This document shows positions 27,148-34,264 of a DNA stretch of 64,000 nucleotides, piece by piece. The first letter of the stretch is position 1. Every line of letters begins with the position of its first letter. The stretch spans positions 1 to 64,000 of the forward strand of contig NZ_JAEULZ010000006.1 in assembly GCF_016793485.1 (NCBI RefSeq), given 5' to 3'. The position numbers were made by a program, and so were the translations under genes. The notes under the pieces were generated by a model, which was given only the letters and a program-made list of their open reading frames with translations, was not told the DNA's origin and did not search any database. This DNA comes from Mesorhizobium sp. (GTDB lineage Bacteria; Pseudomonadota; Alphaproteobacteria; Rhizobiales; Rhizobiaceae).

Positions 27148-28137
27148 ATGATTTCGATCGGGCTGCTGGGCGCGGGCCGCATAGGGCAGATTCATGGCCG
27201 CAACATCGCCGCTTCGCCACGTGCGCGGCTGGCGGCGATCGCCGATCCCCTGCCCGAAGGCGCCAAGTCGCTCTCCGCGGCGACCGGCGCGCCGGTAAAG
27301 ACGCCGGACGAAATCATCGCCGACAAGGGCATCGACGCGATCCTGATCGGCACGCCGACCGACACGCATGCGGATTTCATCGACCGCGCTGCGAAGGCAG
27401 GCAAGGCCGTGTTCTGCGAGAAGCCTGTCGATCTCAACTCGGCTCGGATCAAGAAGACGCTGGAGCGGGTGGAGAAGGCGGGCGTTCCGCTGATGATCGG
27501 CTTCAACCGCCGCTTCGATCCGAATTTTGCAGCGCTGCAGAAACGCATCGCGGATGGCGTGGCAGGCGAGGTCGAACTCGTCAGCATCCTGTCGCGCGAT
27601 CCCGGACCGCCGCCGGTGTCCTATATCGAGCGTTCGGGTGGGCTTTTCCGCGACATGATGATCCACGACTTCGACATGGCGCGCTTCCTGCTTGGCGAGG
27701 ATGCCGTGGAAGTGTTCGCGGTGGGTTCGGCATTGGTCGACAAGGCGATTGGCAAGGCGGGCGACGTCGATACTGCGGCCGTCGTGCTGAAGACGGCCAG
27801 CGGCAAGATCTGCCAGATCTCCAATTCGCGCCGCGCCACCTATGGCTACGACCAGCGCATCGAAGTGCACGGCTCGAAGGGCCTGCTGCAGGCTGGCAAT
27901 GTGCACGAGACGACGGTGGTCTTCGCCGGAGCGAAAGGCATCAGCGCCGACCCCGTGCAGAACTTCTTCCTCGAACGCTATGCGGGCGCTTACAAGGCCG
28001 AGATCGAGGCGTTCATCGACGCAATCGTGAAAGGCAAGAAGCCAAAGCCGAACGGCGAGGACGGACTGAAGGCGCAATTGATGGCCGACGCCGCGACGAA
28101 GTCGCGGGAAACTGGCAAGCCCGTGAAGATCGGCTGA
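27148..28137 (+). CDS. idhA: Inositol 2-dehydrogenase IdhA/IolG
   Basis: Oxidises myo-inositol to scyllo-inosose with NAD+, the first catabolic step. The 329-residue Gfo/Idh/MocA enzyme starts with the Rossmann motif GLLGAGRIGQIHGRNIA, has the catalytic-Lys motif CEKPVDLN near residue 95, and the MMIHDFDMARFLLG active-site helix. GGGAGG precedes the ATG. It is divergent from the iolC operon, and an SDR gene follows 11 bases downstream. IdhA is the rhizobial name; iolG is the Bacillus equivalent. Confidence 0.94.
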   Translation: MISIGLLGAGRIGQIHGRNIAASPRARLAAIADPLPEGAKSLSAATGAPVKTPDEIIADKGIDAILIGTPTDTHADFIDRAAKAGKAVFCEKPVDLNSARIKKTLERVEKAGVPLMIGFNRRFDPNFAALQKRIADGVAGEVELVSILSRDPGPPPVSYIERSGGLFRDMMIHDFDMARFLLGEDAVEVFAVGSALVDKAIGKAGDVDTAAVVLKTASGKICQISNSRRATYGYDQRIEVHGSKGLLQAGNVHETTVVFAGAKGISADPVQNFFLERYAGAYKAEIEAFIDAIVKGKKPKPNGEDGLKAQLMADAATKSRETGKPVKIG

Positions 28138-28148
28138 GGGACATTCAT

Positions 28149-28973
28149 ATGACCGACTCGTTCAAGCACTCGTCCCTCAAGGGCAAGGTCGCCATCGTCA
28201 CCGGCTCTACGCAGGGATTGGGCGAGGGCACGGCGCATCTCTTCGCCGCGCGTGGAATTTCGGGCCTCGTCATCACCGGGCGCAATGCAGCACGCGGCGC
28301 GAAGGTGAAAGCCGATCTCGAAGCGAAGGGCGTGAAGACGCTTTTCGTACAGGCCGACCTAGCGTCGATGGACGATACCCGCAGGATCACGGCGGAGGCC
28401 GACAAGGCGTTCGGCCGCGTCGATATCCTCGTCAATTCGGCAGGGATCACCGACCGTGGCACGATCTGGGACACGAGCCCCGAACTCTTTGACACCATGT
28501 TCGCGGTCAATGTCCGTGCGCCTTTCTTCCTGATGCAGGATGCGCTGAAGGTGATGAAGCGCGAGAAGATCGAGGGCTCGATCGTCAACATCATCTCGAT
28601 GTCGGGTCATGGCGGCCAGAGCTTCATCACAGCCTACTGCTCGTCGAAGGGCGGTCTCATCGCGCTGACACGCAACGTCGCGGCGGCGGTGATGAACTAT
28701 CGCATCCGCGTCAACGGGCTGACCATCGGCCACATGAACACGCCTGGCGAAGATCGCATCATGAAGACCTATCATGGCGCGCAGGACGGCTGGCTGTCGG
28801 GTGCGGAAAAGACGAAGCCTTTCGGCCGGCTGCTGGAGGTGGAAGAAGTGTCGCGCGCCATCGCCTATCTGGCGAGCGACGAAAGCGGCATGATGACGGG
28901 ATCGATCATCGATTTCGACCAGCAGGTGCGCGGCGCGGGCGACGCGCCGAGCCCTTCGCCACCGGTGGAGTGA
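28149..28973 (+). CDS. SDR-family oxidoreductase in the inositol locus
   Basis: A 274-residue short-chain dehydrogenase with the cofactor motif TGSTQGLGEG near residue 19, the NSAG motif, catalytic Ser in IISMSGHGG, and catalytic YCSSK (Tyr-x-x-x-Lys). The Pro-rich C-terminal tail is non-conserved. It starts 11 bases after idhA and is probably co-transcribed with it. A polyol or inosose substrate is likely from context but cannot be read from sequence. It is convergent with iolR, three bases apart. Confidence 0.88.
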   Translation: MTDSFKHSSLKGKVAIVTGSTQGLGEGTAHLFAARGISGLVITGRNAARGAKVKADLEAKGVKTLFVQADLASMDDTRRITAEADKAFGRVDILVNSAGITDRGTIWDTSPELFDTMFAVNVRAPFFLMQDALKVMKREKIEGSIVNIISMSGHGGQSFITAYCSSKGGLIALTRNVAAAVMNYRIRVNGLTIGHMNTPGEDRIMKTYHGAQDGWLSGAEKTKPFGRLLEVEEVSRAIAYLASDESGMMTGSIIDFDQQVRGAGDAPSPSPPVE

Positions 28974-28976
28974 GGC

Positions 28977-29819
28977 TTACTTTTCGCTGCGTCGCGCGGC
29001 GACGGCAACCGACAGCGTCATGGCGACGGCCATTGTCGTCGCCATCGAGCGGAAGCCCTCGAAATCGGCTTCTCCGATCTCGATCAGGGCGTCAGCGGAC
29101 GCGGCAATCGGCGAGAAGACAGAGTCCGTTATCGCCACGATTTTCGCGCCGCGCGCCCGCGCGCTTCCGGTCAGGGTCACGGTCTCGCTGGCGTAGGGCG
29201 TGAAGCTGATCGCAAGTGCCGCGTCCCGCGCCGATACGAAGCCGGCCTGCTCCGCCCCCATGCCTGCGACGCCGTCGATGAGGATGTTGCGCACGCCGAG
29301 CTTGCCCATGGCGTAGCTCATGTACGATGTGATCGGGAACGAGCGGCGCAGGCCGATCAGGTAGATCGTCTCCGCGCGGGCGAGAAGATCGACGGCCTTG
29401 TCCAGCGCGGCGCGGTCTGCGCCGGCGCGGAAAGCGGCCACGGACTGTTCCGTTGCCTCCAGGAAGCCGTCGAGGACAAGGCTGGAGCGGCTCGCCGAAA
29501 TACCTTTCTGGCGCATGCGCGAGATGCGTTCGTCGTAGCTGGGGACACGCTCGCGCAGCCGGGCCCTGAACACATCCTGCAAATCGGAAAAACCCTGGAA
29601 GCCGAACCCCTGGGCGAACCTCACCAGTGTGGACGGCTGCACCTCGGCCGACTGGGCAACACTCGCGGCCGTGCCAAAGGCGATCTCGTCCGGATTGTCG
29701 AGGGCATAGATCGCGACCTGGGCGAGACGCTTGGGCAGTGTGGGACGCCTCTCCACGATCGAGGCGCGCAGGGTCTCGAAGTCCTTGGGCGCGGTCGCTG
29801 TTTCCTCGTCGGTCGTCAT
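28977..29819 (-). CDS. iolR: RpiR-family transcriptional regulator of inositol genes (IolR)
   Basis: A 280-residue regulator with an N-terminal RpiR helix-turn-helix (about 30-85; SVAQSAEVQPSTLVRFAQGFGF) and a C-terminal SIS sugar-phosphate-binding domain (about 130-265; IYLIGLRRSFPITSYMSYAMG). Rhizobial IolR of this type represses inositol genes until an inositol breakdown intermediate is present. GGGAGA precedes the ATG. It is divergent from the inositol transporter operon and shares with it a region with two IolR-like operators, which suggests autoregulation. Confidence 0.9.
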   Translation of the reverse strand: MTTDEETATAPKDFETLRASIVERRPTLPKRLAQVAIYALDNPDEIAFGTAASVAQSAEVQPSTLVRFAQGFGFQGFSDLQDVFRARLRERVPSYDERISRMRQKGISASRSSLVLDGFLEATEQSVAAFRAGADRAALDKAVDLLARAETIYLIGLRRSFPITSYMSYAMGKLGVRNILIDGVAGMGAEQAGFVSARDAALAISFTPYASETVTLTGSARARGAKIVAITDSVFSPIAASADALIEIGEADFEGFRSMATTMAVAMTLSVAVAARRSEK

Positions 29820-29903
29820 GCTTCATCTCCCGGCGATGCTCTTGACCATGGCGGGGCTTGGCTCGCAACAGCAAAAACATCGCTTGACGGACCATGTCAG
29901 AAA

Positions 29904-29949
29904 TGGAATGAATGTTCCAGCAGAAAAAACAAATGGCATATTTGTTCCG
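29904..29949. promoter_or_regulatory. Pair of IolR-like operators between iolR and ibpA
   Basis: TGGAA-TGAATG-TTCCA (29904-29919) is a perfect match to the GGAA-N6-TTCC pattern with extended symmetry. A second site, GGCA-TATTTG-TTCC (29935-29948), has one mismatch. The starts are 30 bp apart. The pair lies 85-130 bp upstream of iolR and 75-120 bp upstream of ibpA, consistent with joint control of regulator and transporter. Confidence 0.65.
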
Positions 29950-30023
29950 TTTCTGTGACGCGGTCCGATAGCGGAGGAGCTGCGGATCGCCTCTCTGGGT
30001 TCCATCAATCGGGAGGTAAAGTC

Positions 30024-30956
30024 ATGAAGTCCGTAGTCAAGTCTCTGCTTACCGCGACCGCGCTCGCCGCGTCGCTGTTCGCTGCCAATGCCCAGGACAC
30101 GCAGATTATCGTAGTCAGCCACGGCCAGGCTTCCGATCCGTTCTGGTCGGTCGTCAAGAACGGTGTGGCGCAGGCTGCGAAGGACGCGGGCGTCAACGTC
30201 GACTATCGCGCGCCCGAAACCTTCGACATGGTGGCGATGGCCCAGCTCATCGACGCCGCCGTCAACCAGAACCCTGCGGGGCTGGTCGTCTCCATCCCCG
30301 ACGCCGATGCGCTCGGCCCGTCCATCCAGAAAGCTGTCGCGGCCGGCATCCCGGTCATCTCGATGAATTCGGGTTCTGACGTCTCCAAGAAGCTTGGTGC
30401 GCTGCTGCATGTCGGACAGGACGAGTTCGACGCCGGCAAGGCCGCCGGCGAAAAACTCAAGGAGCTCGGCGGCAAGAAGGCCATCTGCATCAACCAGGAA
30501 GTCGGTAACGTCGCTCTCGACCTGCGCTGCAAGGGCTTCGCCGAAGGTTTTGGAGACTCTACCGTCCTTCCGGCCAGCATGGACCCCGCCGAAGTGACCG
30601 CGAAGGTGAAGGCAGCCCTCTCCTCGGATACCGCCATTGACACCATCCTCAGCCTTGGTGCGTCGACCGCCGGCGAGCCAGCGCTGGTGGCGATCTCGGA
30701 GTCCGGCATGGAAGGCAAGGTCAACATCGGCACCTTCGACATGTCTGCGGGCTTCCTGCAGGCCATCGTCGACGGCAAGGCCACCTTCGCCATCGACCAG
30801 CAGCAGTATCTGCAGGGCTACCTGCCGGTCACCTTCCTGGCGCTCAACGCCAAGTACGGCCTGATGCCTGGCGGTAACGTTCCGTCCGGCCCGAACCTGA
30901 TCACCAAGGACAAGGCCGCGCAGGTCATCGACCTGTCGGCCAAGGGCATCCGCTGA
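30024..30956 (+). CDS. ibpA: Inositol ABC transporter, periplasmic binding protein
   Basis: A 310-residue type 1 periplasmic sugar-binding protein (RbsB-like). It has a signal peptide (KSLLTATALAASLFAANAQ, cleavage near residue 23) and the typical IIVVSHGQASDPFWSVVKNG start, followed by the hinge segments PVISMNSGSD and ILSLGASTAGEPAL. The ATG at 30024 has GGGAGG upstream. The permease and ATPase genes follow. Inositol specificity is inferred from the surrounding iol genes and from IbpA-IatA-IatP systems in rhizobia. Confidence 0.88.
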   Translation: MKSVVKSLLTATALAASLFAANAQDTQIIVVSHGQASDPFWSVVKNGVAQAAKDAGVNVDYRAPETFDMVAMAQLIDAAVNQNPAGLVVSIPDADALGPSIQKAVAAGIPVISMNSGSDVSKKLGALLHVGQDEFDAGKAAGEKLKELGGKKAICINQEVGNVALDLRCKGFAEGFGDSTVLPASMDPAEVTAKVKAALSSDTAIDTILSLGASTAGEPALVAISESGMEGKVNIGTFDMSAGFLQAIVDGKATFAIDQQQYLQGYLPVTFLALNAKYGLMPGGNVPSGPNLITKDKAAQVIDLSAKGIR

Positions 30957-30974
30957 CCGCTCAGCGATAAGCCC

Positions 30975-30999
30975 GGGAAGGCCGCAAGGCGGCCTTCCC
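30975..30999 (+). other. Stem-loop between ibpA and the permease gene
   Basis: An 11-bp perfect stem (GGGAAGGCCGC and its complement) closes an AAG loop. It has no real T-run after it. Such hairpins between binding-protein and permease cistrons protect the upstream mRNA and give the binding protein higher expression. Confidence 0.7.
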
Positions 31000-31058
31000 T
31001 TCAACCGGAACCGAGAATTCAGCCGGCTGGCGTGCCTGCCGGCCCGGGAGGATACCCC

Positions 31059-32189
31059 ATGTCTCAGCAGGACACAGCCGACCTTGCCTCCGTGAAGGAC
31101 GAGCGGCTGAAAGAGGCCCCGCTTATCCTGCGCCTGATGCGCAGGCCCGAACTCGGCGCCGTGATGGGCTTGGTCATTGTCACGGTGTTCTTCATCGTGG
31201 TGGCGAACTCCACGATGTTCGAATTCTCCGGCATCATGAATTTCCTGGCACCCGCCGCCCAGCTCGGCATTTTGGCGATCGGCGCGTCGCTGCTGATGGT
31301 CGGCGGCGAGTTCGACCTGTCGGTCGGCTCCATGGTCGCCTTCACGGGCCTGATCTTCGCCGCCTGCGTCGTTACCATCGGCTTGCCGTTGCCCGTCGCG
31401 ATCCTGCTGACGCTCGCCTTCGCGGCGGCGATGGGGCTGATGAACGGCCAGATCGTCATCCACACCGGCCTGCCCTCCTTCATCGTGACGCTGGCGTTCC
31501 TGTTCATCCTGCGCGGGCTTTCGCTGGTGGGGCTGAAATGGGCGACGGGCGGCTCCACCCAGCTTCGCGGCGTGCGCGAGGCCGCGACGCAAACGCCGCT
31601 CGATTCCTTCTTCTACGAGATATTCGCGGGCGACGCCTTCGAGGGCCTGTTCACCTGGCTCGCCGCCAACGACCTGATCGCGAAATTCCCCAACGGCCAG
31701 CCCAAGGTGACCGGCATCCCGGTCGAGATCATCTGGTTTGCGCTGATCGCAGCCCTTGCCGCATGGGTGCTGACGCGCACGCGCTACGGCAACTGGATCT
31801 TCGCAGCCGGTGGCGACGCCAACGCCGCGCGCAATTCGGGCGTGCCGGTGCGGCGGGTCAAGACATCGCTCTTCATGATCACCGCGGGCTGCGCGGCGCT
31901 GGTCGCCATCCTGACCGTTCTTGACTCTGGCTCGACGGACGCACGGCGTGGCTTCCAGAAAGAGTTCGAGGCCATCATCGCAGCGGTGATCGGCGGTTGC
32001 CTGCTGACCGGCGGCTATGGGTCGGCGATCGGCGCTGCGATCGGCGCGATCATCTTCGGCATGGTGCTGATCGGGCTCACCTACACCACCATCGACCAGG
32101 ACTGGTATCTTGTCTTCCTCGGTGCGATGCTTCTGATGGCCGTGTTCTTCAACAACATCATCCGCAAGCGCGTGACGGGAGAACGCTGA
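31059..32189 (+). CDS. iatP: Inositol ABC transporter, permease
   Basis: A 376-residue RbsC/AraH-type permease with about eight to ten hydrophobic helices. It contains the conserved [31 protein letters not shown] and [19 protein letters not shown] segments. The ATG at 31059 has GGGAGG upstream, and an earlier frame start would add nine residues without support. The stop overlaps the ATPase start (TGATG). Specificity for inositol is inferred from context. Confidence 0.87.
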   Translation: MSQQDTADLASVKDERLKEAPLILRLMRRPELGAVMGLVIVTVFFIVVANSTMFEFSGIMNFLAPAAQLGILAIGASLLMVGGEFDLSVGSMVAFTGLIFAACVVTIGLPLPVAILLTLAFAAAMGLMNGQIVIHTGLPSFIVTLAFLFILRGLSLVGLKWATGGSTQLRGVREAATQTPLDSFFYEIFAGDAFEGLFTWLAANDLIAKFPNGQPKVTGIPVEIIWFALIAALAAWVLTRTRYGNWIFAAGGDANAARNSGVPVRRVKTSLFMITAGCAALVAILTVLDSGSTDARRGFQKEFEAIIAAVIGGCLLTGGYGSAIGAAIGAIIFGMVLIGLTYTTIDQDWYLVFLGAMLLMAVFFNNIIRKRVTGER

Positions 32190-32980
32190 TGGCCTCCTCG
32201 TCCCATACCCCCCTCGTGGAAATGCGCGACATCGAAAAGCATTTCGGCTCTGTGATCGCACTCTCCGGCGTCTCGGTGACGGTGAACGCCGGCGAGGTGC
32301 ACTGTCTGCTCGGCGACAACGGTGCGGGCAAGTCGACCTTTATCAAGACCATGGCCGGTGTGTTCAGGCCGACCGGCGGTCAGATGCTCATCGACGGAAA
32401 GCCGGTGGCCTTCTCAGGCCCGCGCGACGCGCTCGACGCAGGCATCGCCACCGTCTACCAGGATCTGGCGATGATCCCGTTGATGAGCGTGACCCGTAAT
32501 TTCTTCATGGGCCGCGAACCGGTGAAGGGCATCTGGCCGTTCCGCCATGTCGACTTCGACTTCTGCGACCGCGTCACCCGCGAGGAGATGAAGCGGATCG
32601 GCATCGACGTGCGCGATCCCGGCCAGGCTGTCGGCACGCTGTCGGGGGGCGAGCGTCAATGCGTCGCGATCAGCCGCGCGGTCTATTTCGGCGCCAAGGT
32701 GCTGATCCTCGACGAGCCGACATCGGCGCTGGGCGTGCGTCAGACCTCCATGGTGCTGAAATACATCGATATGGTGCGCAAGCGGGGGCTGGGCGTCGTC
32801 TTCATCACCCACAATGTCCGCCATGCCATGGCCGTCGGCAACCGCTTCACGGTGCTGAACCGCGGCAAGACACTCGGCACGGCTACGCGCGGCGAGATCA
32901 CGGCCGAAGAGCTGCAGAACATGATGGCCGGCGGCAGGGAACTGGCGGAATTGTCGGATGAGCTTGGCGGGACGGTTTAG
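32189..32980 (+). CDS. iatA: Inositol ABC transporter, single-domain ATPase
   Basis: A 263-residue ATPase with Walker [11 protein letters not shown]-loop YQDLAMIP, signature [15 protein letters not shown] and Walker [13 protein letters not shown], followed by the H-loop FITHN. Carbohydrate importers of the RbsA type normally carry two fused ATPase domains (about 500 residues). This one has a single domain, the FrcA-like arrangement that presumably dimerises. It overlaps the permease gene by one base and is followed by an intergenic inverted repeat. Confidence 0.87.
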   Translation: MASSSHTPLVEMRDIEKHFGSVIALSGVSVTVNAGEVHCLLGDNGAGKSTFIKTMAGVFRPTGGQMLIDGKPVAFSGPRDALDAGIATVYQDLAMIPLMSVTRNFFMGREPVKGIWPFRHVDFDFCDRVTREEMKRIGIDVRDPGQAVGTLSGGERQCVAISRAVYFGAKVLILDEPTSALGVRQTSMVLKYIDMVRKRGLGVVFITHNVRHAMAVGNRFTVLNRGKTLGTATRGEITAEELQNMMAGGRELAELSDELGGTV

Positions 32981-33073
32981 CGAGTAGCGAATAGTGGGTA
33001 CCGAATAGCGAAGCGGCTCTTCGTCTTCCCAGCCATTCGGTACTCCACTTTCCCACCACTAATCGCTACTCAC
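32981..33073. repeat. Intergenic inverted repeat before the second Gfo/Idh gene
   Basis: The left arm begins CGAGTAGCGAATAGTGG and runs into GTACCGAAT (32998-33006). The right arm carries ATTCGGTAC (33035-33043) and ends ATCGCTACTCACT. The arms pair along most of their length with one 12-base length difference. The short GAATAGCG-like units are typical of rhizobial intergenic repeats. In RNA this would form a long hairpin between the transporter and the downstream dehydrogenase. Confidence 0.65.
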
Positions 33074-33107
33074 TAGTCCGCCCCTATTTTTTCTCCCGGA
33101 GACTCCC

Positions 33108-34220
33108 TTGAAAAAGATCAATGTCGGCCTGATCGGCACCGGCTTCATGGGTAAGGCGCATGCGCTTGCCTGGAACTCCGTTCGCCCCGTCTTTGGCGAT
33201 GTGCCGCCGGTTCGCCTGCTGCATCTCGGCGAGGCGAGCCAGGAGCTTGCGCACAGGAAGGCCGCCGAGTTCGGTTTTGAGAAAGCTTCCGGAGACTGGC
33301 GGCAGGTGATCGCCGATCCCGAGGTCGATGTCGTGTCGATCACCACGCCGAACAAATTCCATCTGGAAATGGCGAACGCGGCGCTCGCTGCCGGCAAGCA
33401 TGTCTGGTGCGAGAAGCCGATGGCGCCGAAGCTTGCCGAAGCGGAGGAGATGCTCGCCGCCGCCCGCGCCTCGGGCAAGACAGCCGTGCTCGGCTACAAC
33501 TACATCCAGAACCCGGCTGTCAGGCATATCCGCAAGCTGCTGGACGAGGATGTGATCGGCGCGGTCAATCATGTGCGCATCGAGATGGACGAGGATTTCC
33601 TGGCCGACCCCGAAGCGCCATTCCAGCAGCGCCATGAAGCGATCAACGGCTGGGGTGCGCTCGACGATTTCGGTGTCCACCCGCTGTCGCTGATGCTGAC
33701 GCTGTTCGGACGCGTCACGCGCGTCATGTGCGACATGGCCAAACCCTATCCGACGCGCAAGACACCGGAGGGCGACCGCGAGGTCGAGGTCTACGATATC
33801 GCCACCATCCTGCTCAGGCTGGAGAACGGCGCGTCCGGCTACATCGCGGTCAGCCGCACGGCATGGGGCCGCAAGGGCCGCATCGCCATCCAGATTTTCG
33901 GTTCGAAGGGCTCGATCCTCTACGACCAGGAGCGGATGAACGAGGTGCAGCTCTACGTCACCGCCGACCGGCCTACCGAGCAGGGCTTTCGCACCATCCT
34001 GAGCGCACCGCACCATGCTCCCTACGACAAGTTCATCCCCGCCGCCGGGCACAATCTCGGCTTCAACGATCTCAAGATCATCGAATGCCGGCAACTGATC
34101 GCGCGCATGATGGGACAGCCCAGCGTGTCGGTCAGCTTCGAGGAAGGCATCCTGATCGAGCGCACCATCGCCGCGATGGGCAAGTCGTTCCAGGAAGCCC
34201 GCTGGGTGAACGTGGGCTGA
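33108..34220 (+). CDS. Gfo/Idh/MocA-family oxidoreductase (possible second inositol dehydrogenase)
   Basis: A 370-residue NAD(P)-dependent dehydrogenase with the Rossmann motif GLIGTGFMGKAHALAW, the catalytic-Lys motif CEKPMAPK near residue 101, and WGALDDFGVHPLSLM in the substrate-binding half. It starts with TTG at 33108; CGGAGA lies five bases upstream and no ATG fits. It follows the inositol transporter, so scyllo-inositol or another isomer is a plausible substrate. That is inference from position. Confidence 0.83.
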   Translation: MKKINVGLIGTGFMGKAHALAWNSVRPVFGDVPPVRLLHLGEASQELAHRKAAEFGFEKASGDWRQVIADPEVDVVSITTPNKFHLEMANAALAAGKHVWCEKPMAPKLAEAEEMLAAARASGKTAVLGYNYIQNPAVRHIRKLLDEDVIGAVNHVRIEMDEDFLADPEAPFQQRHEAINGWGALDDFGVHPLSLMLTLFGRVTRVMCDMAKPYPTRKTPEGDREVEVYDIATILLRLENGASGYIAVSRTAWGRKGRIAIQIFGSKGSILYDQERMNEVQLYVTADRPTEQGFRTILSAPHHAPYDKFIPAAGHNLGFNDLKIIECRQLIARMMGQPSVSVSFEEGILIERTIAAMGKSFQEARWVNVG

Positions 34221-34264
34221 GCTGTTCCTGTTGAGCGTCGCGGCGCGGCCTGCTAAGGCGCGCC

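Noticed and set aside
29823-32261. Minus-strand open frame of 812 codons opposite ibpA and the permease
   Set aside because: The same GC-rich antisense effect. The product is rich in His, Asp, Gln and Arg and lacks any family motif, while the plus-strand genes are clear transporter parts.
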